Below, in pieces: positions 13,816 to 24,809 of a stretch of 64,000 nt of DNA (the first letter of the stretch is position 1; every line of letters starts with the position of its first letter). The position numbers and the translations under genes are program-made. Origin of the DNA: Onchocerca volvulus (Eukaryota > Nematoda > Chromadorea > Rhabditida > Onchocercidae); assembly GCA_000499405.2 (NCBI GenBank), contig HG738137.1:25351843-25415842 (forward strand). The letters are read 5' to 3'. The notes under the pieces are model-generated. The model searched no databases, was not told where the DNA came from, and worked only from the letters and a program-made list of their open reading frames with translations.

Positions 13816-16540
13816 CCAGTTAATTTCCCAGCTGATATTGTCTTTGGTGCAAAGTCGTAAAACCATCGAGTAGTTTAATTTATAATCAAAAATGCATATA
13901 CGATACTTCAATTCTCATTTTATTGAATATGTAAAGAATCGAAAGTTTTCTTCCATTTTCGCAATTTTTTAAAAGATTTTTAGGAATAATTAACACAGTA
14001 ACTTTTTTTTTTAATATTTAATTTCAAAAATAAATATGACATCATTGAAGTATTCGATGATTCAATCCTGATGGTTCTAAAACTATATTTGCAAAGATTA
14101 AAAAGAAACGATAAAAGTTAAATTATTTCATTTTTTGTTGTAATCTTGCAAAGCACATTATGCATTACTTTTTCTTTTTTTTTTTTTTTTTTGTGTATAT
14201 GTTTAAAATAAAATTTATTCAAGAATTATGAAAAATTTTTAGAAAATGTTTAGGATAAAATACGTGACAAAATAAGATGCTTTTTTCTGATACAGGATAA
14301 TAATAATTATTAAATGAAGGCAATAAACAAAAAGAAGTTTGGAAGAAAACATAGCAAAGAGTTTTTGAAATATTATTCGGGTACTACATGAATTTCGAAA
14401 TTGATCGAAAATTTCAGTCTAAATTTAATTAAAGTAGAGGATTATGAAATCAAAAATTTAAATATATCATATCTAATGCAAATATGATAAACCCATAAAA
14501 ACAGTAATCTTATAATAATTTAGGTGATTTTATCAAGGATAAATTCCACGGAAATACAAGAATTAAGGATTTAAATGAGGGTAATATGAGTGATAGAAAA
14601 AAGACTTTTTTTTCGGATTTCTAACCAAATTTTGATCAAATCTTTCGTTTTCCGTCTTTTATATGACTGCTTCATTTAATATATTTACTTTTATGAAAAT
14701 TTTCGTCGAATTTTTACAAGAATAACTTAGAGATATTTGAAATTCTATGCAATAATAAATAAAACTTGAAAGTATTGATATTCAATTTTTTTTTCTCTTT
14801 TTTGAAAGTTCTAAATCCAATTTTTAAAAACCGAAAAATTTTTGTTTTTTTCAATCGAATGTAAACTTACAAAATAGAAATAAAGTATTGATAAGAAGTT
14901 GGATATAATAAAAATGAAATATTTAAAATGAGCAAATAACTGCTTGTAAAAATTTAAATTTGATTAATGAAATTTTTCATTTCGGAGAAGTATTATTTCG
15001 ATCAGTTTCATTCCGATGTATTTATTCACTTTATGTTTCCTTTTTCGCTTTTTAGATTTATAAATATGAAATTGAAACATTTTCGAATAATTAATTCATT
15101 TATTAAAAGTGACCTATCCACTTCTAACTTGAAAAGATTAAAAATTTATAAACTATCAAAATGAATTTGAAGTAATTATGAATTGATGAAAATTCTCCAG
15201 AAGAAAAAAATTTCTACAAAATATATGAATTTAAAATATCGCATTGTATAAAAGAAGATATGATATTGCTATAAATAGTAACGGAAAGATATTTTATAAA
15301 AGTTTCGTAAAGTTTAAAATTTTTTCACAAAAATAGAATTTCAGACATTTTTAGATGTTTGTTTGCGAAAGAAATATGAACATGAATGGTTGAAAAAAAA
15401 GTGCGAATAATGTAAACATAAAATTTTTATCAAATTGATTATCAAACAAAGTGATAATATGAAAATTAGCATACAATGAATAAATATAGACTTATTAATT
15501 TTTCACTACAAAATATTGAACCAAATCATGAGTAATAATAATATATAAATTTTAATTTCAGTTCTTTCAGTCAGATAATTAAGAAATAAAAAGTCCATTT
15601 TATTTAATATATCATTCATAATGCAGGTAAAAACATTTTCTTTGCGCATTTGGATGTTTCAATGTGAAATTCCTAAACTTTATTATTATATTTTTTATGA
15701 AAAGTAATTAAGTAAGTAATCACGAAATAGAGAATCACTTCTCAGATAGGTCAAGGTTCATAATTTCATTTTTTTTTATTGCTATCCTGGTATACAAGAT
15801 ATGAAAATAGCAAGCTGTTGTTATAAAATTAAATAAAAAATATTATTAAATATAATGATTCAATACTTTTGTTTTCTTCTTTTTAATCACAAAATGATAA
15901 TTAAAGATTAGTTTAATCTAAACGAAATTTCAATTTTTATTTTGATTAATAAAATGAAAAAGTAAAAAAAACATTTGATTTGCCTATTCATTTTTCTCAA
16001 AAGTCATACATATTCTTTGCCTTTTCTTTTTTTAACATTTTAAACTCCTTTGACAGATAGCGCAGAGCCAAAAATGAATATTTAAAATTATGGAAGAATT
16101 GAGATTTTACTTATATATGATATGAATTCATTTATTTCAGGCTTCTTTTGCAGCATTAATCTATTCCAGGCTTTTTTCACGATACTAATGAATGTACAAT
16201 GCTAAAAGCTAAGCCAATTAATACAAAATTAAAAAATTTTGGAAAGGAAATATGATTCATTTCGAAATTATCAATGAATGATAAGGCAAATGATGATATT
16301 AATGTGAATGATTAAAAAATAAAAATAAAAACGAAATAATATTAATTATCATAAAATAATATAATAATTAATGATAATTTTTAGATGATTAATAATACTT
16401 CATCTTCATTTTTGAATGTCAATACAGATGATTCAAAAACAAAGATTAAGCAACATTAATTATGTAATAATTAAGTAACAAGAATGATATTCGACTTAAT
16501 CTGCGCAAATTACAGTATTATCAAAGCGAATGATTTCAAC

Positions 16541-16609
<69 letters not shown>
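16541..16609 (+). repeat. Poly-A tract of 69 bases interrupted by CC
   Basis: Adenines run from 16541 to 16569, then CC, then adenines to 16609. It could be the tail of a retroposed sequence or a simple homopolymer expansion. Its length in the assembly may be unreliable. Confidence 0.9.
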
Positions 16610-16611
<2 letters not shown>

Positions 16612-17222
16612 CCAAGTAACCAGTTCTTTTTTTCTTTTTTAAACTAAAGACTACCTTTTTTTTTATTTTTTTTTTAAAATCTGTTATTCTAAAATCAATA
16701 AAATGACATAAAAGATAATTTTAATTCGGTTGATGGAACGAAATATTGTCAATAAAAAATAATACGTAAAACAGATTTTCCCATATATTATTTTTCGGTT
16801 TAAAAAATTCCAATTAGAAAAACTTTCTTTTTGAGAAAATTATGATCCAAAAAAAATGATTGATTTGCACAATCATTAAGTGATTATCATTAAATATAAT
16901 CATTAATCATTAATTTGCAAATCAGACAATCATCAATCTGCATAATCAATCATATTATCATTAAAACGTTACGTTATAATTTTATTCCATTAATAAAGCA
17001 TACAAAAGAAGAAATAATTTGTTTGAAAAGTTTTAGTATTTGTTTAAACAATAAAATGAAATGAACATTCAATGGAAAATATCGAATACTATTACACAAC
17101 AGGTGCGACAGAATGATCGATAATTTGTGTCAAATGTCACCTCCAAATATGTACATAGATATTATAGATATTTTATAATTTCTTATCAAATCATATCATT
17201 CATTATATTTGTCGATCTAATG

Positions 17223-17265
17223 ACATATATATATATATATCAATGTGTGTGTGTGTGTCTGTTTG
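17223..17265. repeat. (TA)n and (TG)n microsatellite
   Basis: An ATATAT run is followed by six GT dinucleotides and a TCTGTTTGTC stretch. Simple repeat. Confidence 0.85.
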
Positions 17266-19851
17266 TCTATCCAATTTTATTTAAATTTAAATTGACACAT
17301 TTTTGATTTTTATATGTGTCATTTTATCATGCTATTTGTAAAATGAACAATTTGTTGGAATGAAAAGGCAAAAAATTGTTGAGGATTATTTGACGAATTA
17401 CATCACTTGACAGAAATTTCATCGTAAACTTTTAAATATCATAAATTTGTTTATTTATCATGTCATTAGTTTTTTTTTATTCAATCATATCATCATAATT
17501 TTTTTATCCTAATCTTTTTATTTATTATCCTTTATTTCGAATATTATTTATTTTTCCGACATTTTCATGATGAAAAAAAAAAAAATTTTCATCTACTTTA
17601 CTTCTCAATATAAGATATTATTATTATTGTTCTTTCGTTCTTCAATAAATGTTATAGCTCAAATTGATTGCCAAAGGTTAATTATTCAAATCGTAGATTC
17701 AATTACTCAAATTATAATAAATTATGCAAGTATATAGAGAATTGTGTAGAACATAAGCAGAATTTATTCAATTACATGGAAAATATACAGAAATGATCAT
17801 TCATCATCACGTAGCGTAAAACTGGAAATGTTGTAAAGTAGCATAGACGTTTAATTAAAAAAAAGAAAAAAAAAATTATCATCAAAAATGATTAGCGAAA
17901 ATTATTTTACATCAACATCTACAAATATTTATAATACAATAATTATATGATATATTGAAACAATAAATTTCGAAATATTTGCATAAAATGTCCAGATTTC
18001 TTTTCAAGTATGAAAATGTTTAAGGTGAAAGTTGCAAACAGACAATCCAATATTGCTATGTAATTTTACTGAAAAAATTCCATATATAAACAAACAAACA
18101 GACAAATTTGTTGGAAATTTCAGTTTTTTCAAACAAATTAAAATAAAAAAAAAATTATTGAATTATTTAAACAACACATTTTCACATCTATATAAATAAA
18201 AGTGCAAATCGTTGCTATATTTTGCCACGTACTTTGCAACCTCTTCACCGATTGCTTTCCTTTCATTCCAATATCCGCTCTTTTTTATGTAGACATACTT
18301 CTTTTTTTTCACTTGTCACGCCAGTAACAACTAAAAGTAAGTGAGCAGACTGAATTTTTTGACATCATTCTATACTATGCCTTCATCAGTGGCACAGGAT
18401 TTGTTGATCACGCCATCATCAGCGGTCTAAATTTATTAGTACACTTACATTCTGCATTAATCACGCTTACTTCCTGCACTCATTTTTATGCATATACAAC
18501 ATTTTAAGTTCTTCATCGATTGATTTGCCATACAATGTTGCATTCGGATAGGGGCGTGTTTCTTTATAAATAAGGCATGTGTTTGAACTTTTTTGTTTTT
18601 TTTGTTGATTTGTGAGGAATGTAGTTGGGTCGCAGAAATGTCGAATCATGATAATGTATGATGAAATGTTTCGTGCAAGCATTTTATGGATTACCTCTCT
18701 GACTTCTATTATTAGATCGTGTTTTGCATTGCCTATTTGTCGTCAATGTTCGCTGTTCATCTTGATTTCAAGTTTTACCCATTGATTTGAAATTTCGACA
18801 CAACGTTGCATTTAAATAGATGCGTGTTTCCCACATAGATATACTTACCCTTTTTGTTACATCTCCAAAACTTAAGTTTCTGTTTCCTTTTTAAGAATGC
18901 AATGAAGTATAAAGTATTCTTTTCTTCCTTATCTTTTATGCTGCTAATATCCATACAATTTTTTAGATGTTTTTTAAATTTTTTATCATTTTGATTTTTA
19001 ATTGCTTTCAATAATTGAGTACTATTACTTACTATTATTTTTATCCAAAAGGATAAAAATGTTTCCCGCCAAAATGCTCCGATTAATGGATAAGCAAAGT
19101 GAGATCAACCAATCATAAGGCGACATATCGGAGATCAAGAAAGAAGAAAGCGCCCCGAAAGAATTTAAAAGGTTTGGATTTTGGAGTAGAACGTAATTTA
19201 AACTTTTCGTTCATTTTCCGATTTGTGAGGGATGTAGTTCATTTATTTTTTAATTCATGGGAATGTAGTTGTATCGCAGAAATATCAAGATCATGATAGT
19301 GTATATGAAATGTTCAAGCAATTTATGGATTACCTTTCTATCTTGGATTGCCTTTTTGTCGTAAATGTTTGTTGCTCATTTTGACACAGCGTTTCAAATT
19401 CATTATCGATTAACCTGAAATTTTGAGACAACGCTGCATTTAAATAGAAGAGTTGTTTTTGTCTAGATATACCTATTTTTTCTTAACCTGTCATACCTGT
19501 GACAAATGAAAGTAAATGAGCGGACTGAATCCATTAACCACGCTTACTTTCTGCAAATTAAACATGGCCTTTAGTATGCAACGCTCAATGCGCTCGGTAA
19601 AGTATGCACCTATTTCAATGCTACGTTCTGTCAAGATTTCAAAGTTATAGATAAAAATTTCGGAGATTTAAGGTTTTAAACAAACGAATATTTACGACTA
19701 TTAATATCTTTTAATACCATAAATAATTTTCTGCAGTAACAATAGTTCGATAACTTCAATTGGGTAGTTTCAAATTCAACTTCAAGTTCAGCCAAAAGTT
19801 GATTCCGAGAGCAGTTCGGCTGCAATCTATCTGCTTTCGATCATTCAAACA

Positions 19852-20465
19852 ATGCCTCACAGAAGATCAAACTTAAGTCATTGTTTTCATACAATGGAAG
19901 CATGCAACGATTCATTCCAAATCAAACTGAGGAAGAACGGGTGTCAGCGAACGAGCGAACAAACAAAGAGTGACTCAAATGCGAACCGTGCACGTCGATC
20001 GTGTTCTGCAACTTCAGATCTGCTTCGTTCTTTCAGCCACTCTCAGTCTGTCGTAGAATTAATGTGACAGACTGAAAGTGGCTGAAAGACGTCAGCAAGA
20101 AACAGAAAATCAGCGTCAAACGCGACACCGTGTTCAGCAATCAGCGATTACAACCTTGCATTCCGGTACAACCCAGCTGATAATTATGGTTGAACCCGTG
20201 TGTTCTCATTGGCATTATGACTAAAGTATGGCCTTATTACAAGGCTCTGAAATTTAATGGAGAAACGAAAGGGTATTGTGTCTTTGTTTTGTTAAAAAAT
20301 ATTGCCGATTCAAAGAATCAGTCATCAGGAAATATAGCTAATGCTTCCAAATGACGTCGTTTTGCGCAGAAATCGTAATAACACAATTCATGCCAACTTT
20401 CAAAGTGAAAGAAAAAATTTATTATAAAGCCGGCTTCCTGCTTCTATTGCCAGAGATCAACATAA
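19852..20465 (+). pseudogene. Remnant of Helitron protein (N-terminal Helitron_like_N region)
   Basis: Translated pieces match the start of Helitron Rep/helicase proteins. They include the polar N-terminal stretch ERRQQETENQRQTR (about 20082-20125), YYKALKFNGETKGYC (about 20235-20280) and CFQMTSF...FMPTFKVKEKIYYKAG (about 20343-20433). The pieces are in different frames and carry stop codons, for example just before CFQMTSF. The Rep catalytic motifs and the helicase are not present. This is a dead, 3'-deleted coding region inside the Helitron. Confidence 0.75.
20029..20089. repeat. Inverted repeat, 24-bp arms with one mismatch
   Basis: Left arm 20029-20052 and right arm 20066-20089 are reverse complements (TCTTTCAGCCACT / AGTGGCTGAAAGA at the outer ends) with a 13-base spacer. 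It lies inside the Helitron coding remnant and disrupts its frame. Confidence 0.9.
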
Positions 20466-20988
20466 ATTCAACAAACCGACAATTCAATTTGAACAATATT
20501 CTTCTCTAACAGTAACAAAGGAAAGAATAACCCAATGATCAATTTGCCCAAATATTCTCCGATAATTGTTTGTTACGAAGAATCACTCTTCATCAAAAAA
20601 ACCTTTCTCAACAGGATTTATCTCTGTCACACAAGACACAAAAAACCTCCTCACAACTATTGCTGACTTAGCCGAATCACAATAGCAAAATTAATTTCTA
20701 ATTCAACCAAACTTCAAATCAAAACTCTCAGTTTTTTTCCCCAATACTGGAAACAAACATTTTCTCTTTTCTTTTTTTCCAATTAACCAGACTGATCTAC
20801 AACAACGCTGCATATAAAAATATGCGCATATTCGAATGCAACACTGTGTCAAAATTTCAAAATAAAAGGTAAAAACTTTCCAATATCTAAAATTTTGAAT
20901 TAATATAGATAAGACGTTTAAGAACTTTCGGATATTTAAGATTTTGAACAAAAGAATACTTACATTTTTATTTATATAGACTAACTGA

Positions 20989-21022
20989 ACTCGGCCACGC
21001 TCGCTTGGCCGAGTCCAGCTAG
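20989..21022 (+). other. Helitron 3'-terminal hairpin and CTAG end
   Basis: A perfect 9-bp stem, ACTCGGCCA (20989-20997) with TGGCCGAGT (21006-21014), and an 8-base loop. It is followed by CCAG and the terminal CTAG (21019-21022), then T. This is the transposition terminator structure of Helitrons. It is one of the most GC-rich spots in the surrounding AT-rich DNA. Confidence 0.88.
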
Positions 21023-22004
21023 TATTTATAATTATAAAATTTTTGAATACAATAAGTGAAGTAATTACAATATTTGAAGTAATTACGAAAATTATCAGAT
21101 ACAATAAATTAATAATGTTTGATATAATTACAGAATTTTTCAAATATAATAAATGACACGTATTATTAAAATCCCATAGTAATCGATAATCAGAACATAC
21201 AATACTTTATCGATTCATGTGCAATAATATCTTTTCAATTTGCATGAATTTCTTGTCGCAATATATTTTAAAATAATCTTGCGTCAAGATTATTTTTATG
21301 GAAATAGATTTTTCATTTTACAAAATTCAACCTTGTCCTGAATATATTGAAAATTATTTTTAGTAAATGTAACATTAAATTCTCATACATATTAAGGTAG
21401 TAAAAGGTAATAGAATTGTTGCTGATAAAAATACGTTAGTTTTTTTTTTTAAATTCCATCAGTCATACCATAATAAATCTTTCCAAAATAATTCCTGATT
21501 ATATAAAATACAAAAAATTTTCTTAAATTCTAACTACTGATAATTAAAGTTATATTATTGCATAAGATCAAAATTATCAATTAGCATTAAACAAACAAAT
21601 AACAATGTGAACCCTATGATATCAAAATAATTTTTGAAAGAAAAATTCAATTAATAAAAGTAATTTTTTCGATTTTTTTCTTTTTTTTTTTTTGATAACA
21701 AACGTAGGAAAAAGAAAAAGATAAAAATGGTGAAAGTGATAATCAAATTAATATTTCAATTTAATGATATTAGTTTAATCAATAATGAGTGAATAATTAA
21801 ACAGTATATTTATTAGTATTACTTACAAAGCTTAGCAATTACTTTAATATAAAAAAAAAATATTGCTATAATAAATCATTTTAGTATTTAAATTTAACAT
21901 AAACATTAACTGTAAAAATTAGAATTTAAGTATTTACGAAGGAAAAAGCCTCAAAACGAGAGAATCATTTTTTGTTCGATTGTTTATTCTACATTTCATT
22001 CGGA

Positions 22005-22290
22005 GATTGGAATGTCAACAATCTCTGATGTTAACTATCTCTGAGTGATAATATTTCTGAATGATATCTATCTCTGAATGGTACCTATCTCTGAGTGATA
22101 TCCAATCTATGAGTGATAACATTTCTGAATGGTTCCTTCTTTGAGTGAAATTTATCTCTAAATTGTACCTAACTTTGAGTGATAATATTTCTGAATGGTA
22201 TTTATGTCTGAGTGATATCTACTTTTGAATGGTACTAACTCCTGAATGATACCTATCTCTGAATGGTACTTATCTCTGATAAGTGGTACC
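22005..22290 (+). repeat. Minisatellite, about 20-bp period, roughly 14 units
   Basis: Units are variants of TATCTCTGA(A/G)TG(G/A)TACC. GAGTGATA-type and GAATGGTA-type units alternate irregularly, suggesting a higher-order unit of about 40 bp. Confidence 0.88.
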
Positions 22291-22819
22291 TTTGTAAGTA
22301 AAATTCAAGCAAACTCAAAAGATATTGTAATATATTGGCCAAAGAGCCACAATTATTTACAGCCTTTTTATTCGAAACATTTTTCATCGGTAAAATAATT
22401 ATAGCAAGAGAAGTTTTTGTTTGATTTATTATTACGAGAGCAATTTGCAGACAAAAATAGACAAACGGACAGATGTACGAACAGACAGACATGCACAAAT
22501 ACAAAATGTCTCCCGTAGGACCAAGACTAGACCACCTATTACCAGAAGAGCTGATGGAATTTAAAATTTTTTGAAATTTAAATTAGTGTCAGAGTCTTAA
22601 AACGAATCAGCTAGTACCGTATCGTGCGGAAACGCTAGGGTGGAAGGGTTATCGGGACAGCGGGAAATTTAATATCAAAAAAGTTTGAGCAAATTGATGA
22701 GATAGGTGTCCCAATTTGGGATAATAGAATCAATTATATAGTTAACTATTTGATTAATTTCCAAACCAATAAGGATTAGTTTACTTCTTTCATCATTTAT
22801 CTGATATATTCAATTCCTA

Positions 22820-23210
22820 TATGGAAATAAATCATTCATACTTTCATTAAATAAAATATTCAACTTTAACCTTTTTTATTTACACAATCATTTACTTATC
22901 TATCGAGCCGTACTCGCTTTATCTACCCATTTATTTACTTATTCATTTATTTATCCCTTAATTTTTAACTAATTATCAAATATCACTCATGCTTCCATTA
23001 TATAAAGTATTAACTTTCACTAGTACAAAATATTTAACTCTCCCGCCTTATTTACCTAATTATTTACTTATCTATTTAATTTTACATGCCTTACCCATTT
23101 ATTTATCTTTTAATTTTTAACTAATTATTAAATATCATTCATATTTTTATTAAATAAAGTATCTAATTTTACCCGTCTTACCCAATTATTTACTTAATCA
23201 TTTAATTATT
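22820..23210 (+). repeat. Degenerate tandem repeat of about 130-150 bp, three units
   Basis: Three copies share TTATTTAC(C/A)..AATTATTTACTTA, CCCATTTATTTA, AATTTTTAACTAATTAT and AAATATCA(C/T)TCAT, in the same order. Non-coding. Confidence 0.65.
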
Positions 23211-23258
23211 CTTTAGTTTTGTTCGACAATCAAATAATAATCGAACAAAACTAAAGAA
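23209..23258. repeat. Perfect inverted repeat, 18-bp arms
   Basis: TTCTTTAGTTTTGTTCGA (23209-23226) is the exact reverse complement of 23241-23258, with a 14-base AT-rich spacer. It directly follows the three-unit tandem repeat. Confidence 0.93.
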
Positions 23259-24809
23259 CAAATAAATGGCTAAATTATGCTTTGTGAAATTATGCTTTGC
23301 TTTGTTTACAGTTTAAAAATTTTGAAAAAAAAATTCGTGCATAAAAAAGCTGAACGATATTCCATGATGGGAAAGCTTTCATGTAAAAAAAGTTTTGCAA
23401 ATTGATCATTAAATTTCAGCCTGAAGTATTAAAAATTCTATCCGAATTAATTCGATTATTGGAAGAATCAAGTTTAAAAAAATTTTCTTCATTAGTATTA
23501 GCCTTTTATTTCTGAAATATTTCCTCAAAAAAAAAAAAGAAAAAAAAATGATTATTTTCCTGTTTTATTGGGTGACAAAAATGATAAATCTTAGGTTAAT
23601 AAGATTTTTCTCGAAATTACTTTACCAATTATTATTTAACTCAAATATTACCTATTATAATTATAATTATAATTATTATTATTATTCAAAGCTACCTAAG
23701 ATTATCAATTTCTTTCCGAATAATAATATTCTTTTTAAGTAATAATTTTATTAAATCTAGTTTATTCATTTGATATATTATTTTTCACTCTTTAGCATTT
23801 GGTTGAATTTCATTTCAAAATTCACTATTCCCACCTCTTTTTTCTCCTGGACTAAAACTACCATCCTCTTCCTATCGATCATTTTCAATCGATCATTTCA
23901 AATGATGCTTCCATCAACTAACTGTCTTCTTTGGTCATTTCGAATAGCGCGCTAAGCGAAACAATTAATTTGTTCGAATCTTCTGGACATAAACCATTCC
24001 ATCTTCCCCAAAAATTTTTTCCAGGCGAAATGGAACGGCGAGTAAAGTTTTCGAAGCTATTAAAAAAGGTATTTTAGGAAAAAGTTAATATTAAGAAGGA
24101 AAAAAAATATATCTTAAGGAAAAATTAATTATTAATAGGAAAAAAAGTTAGCTAATGTGTGAAAAAAAGTATCTTGGAAAAAAGTTAATTGTTAAGAGAA
24201 AGAAAATATCTCTTAGAGAAAAATGATCAAGATAAAAAAAAAAAAACTATCTTAAGAAAAGTTAACTGTCAAGAGAAGAAAAAAGTATCTTAAGGGAAAA
24301 TTACTGTTGTGAATTTTGGAATTTTCAATATATATCATTAAGTCTAATATATTGCAATCAAGTGAATGATATAATTTTTTATTTCAATTTCTTATATTTC
24401 ATAAAACTTTTAGATTTTTATTATGAGACTAACTCATCGCAATATGGGATTTTTCATATCAGTGATCGTTTCCATAAATTTATGATTTAATAGTTGTTGA
24501 AGATTCTAAAAGAATGTTTCATCCAAAAAAAAAAAAAAAACAAAAAAAAAAACTTGGACAATTGGTATGCAACATTTTCCTATCTTGATATTGATATTAT
24601 TGGCTCAAATTTAAGAATGTTTAGAAGTAGAATAAATTAATTTTTAACATAATTGGTAGTAAAATTATTGATTTTTGATTCCTTTTTTTGTCATCACATG
24701 GGTCTTAAGAAGACGCAGAAATTAAGAAAAGGATAAAACTTGGAAATTTTGTAAATATTATTTATTTAAAAGATTCAAATTTATTCGAAATATTTGAATT
24801 AATGAATAT

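Larger units (their letters stand above)
6186..18186. other. Gene desert, about 12 kb, AT-rich
   Basis: No coding region with homology or coherent exon structure was found here on either strand. The short open frames are made of homopolymer and AT-repeat codons (Lys, Ile, Phe, Asn). The upstream regulatory region of QSOX must lie at its left edge. Degenerate tandem repeats and homopolymers within it are listed separately. Confidence 0.6.
18187..21022 (+). mobile_element. Decayed Helitron (rolling-circle transposon), about 2.8 kb
   Basis: The 5' end is TCTATATAAATAAAA preceded by host A (18186). The 3' end is a GC-rich hairpin, four bases, then CTAG followed by host T (21023). That is the canonical A|TC...CTRR|T structure of Helitrons. 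An inverted copy of the 5' terminus, TTTTATTTATATAGA, lies at 20966-20980, as in Helitrons with subterminal inverted repeats. A typical Helitron leader occurs near 19065 (CGCCAAAATGCTCCGATTAA). Protein remnants lie at 19852-20465. Blocks at about 18467-18860 and 19200-19470 resemble each other, so the interior is probably a nested or tandemly rearranged set of fragments. The helicase domain is absent and the copy cannot move by itself. Confidence 0.8.
21023..24800. other. Intergenic, repeat-rich, no gene recognised
   Basis: Contains a 20-bp minisatellite, a three-unit degenerate repeat and a palindrome, listed separately. Around 22440-22510 there is a GACAGACAGACA-type stretch. Open frames here are short and lack homology. 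Confidence 0.55.

Noticed and set aside
19852..20067. Intact Helitron gene start
   Set aside because: The frame closes at a TGA and the following segments are in other frames with stops, so it is kept only as a pseudogene remnant.
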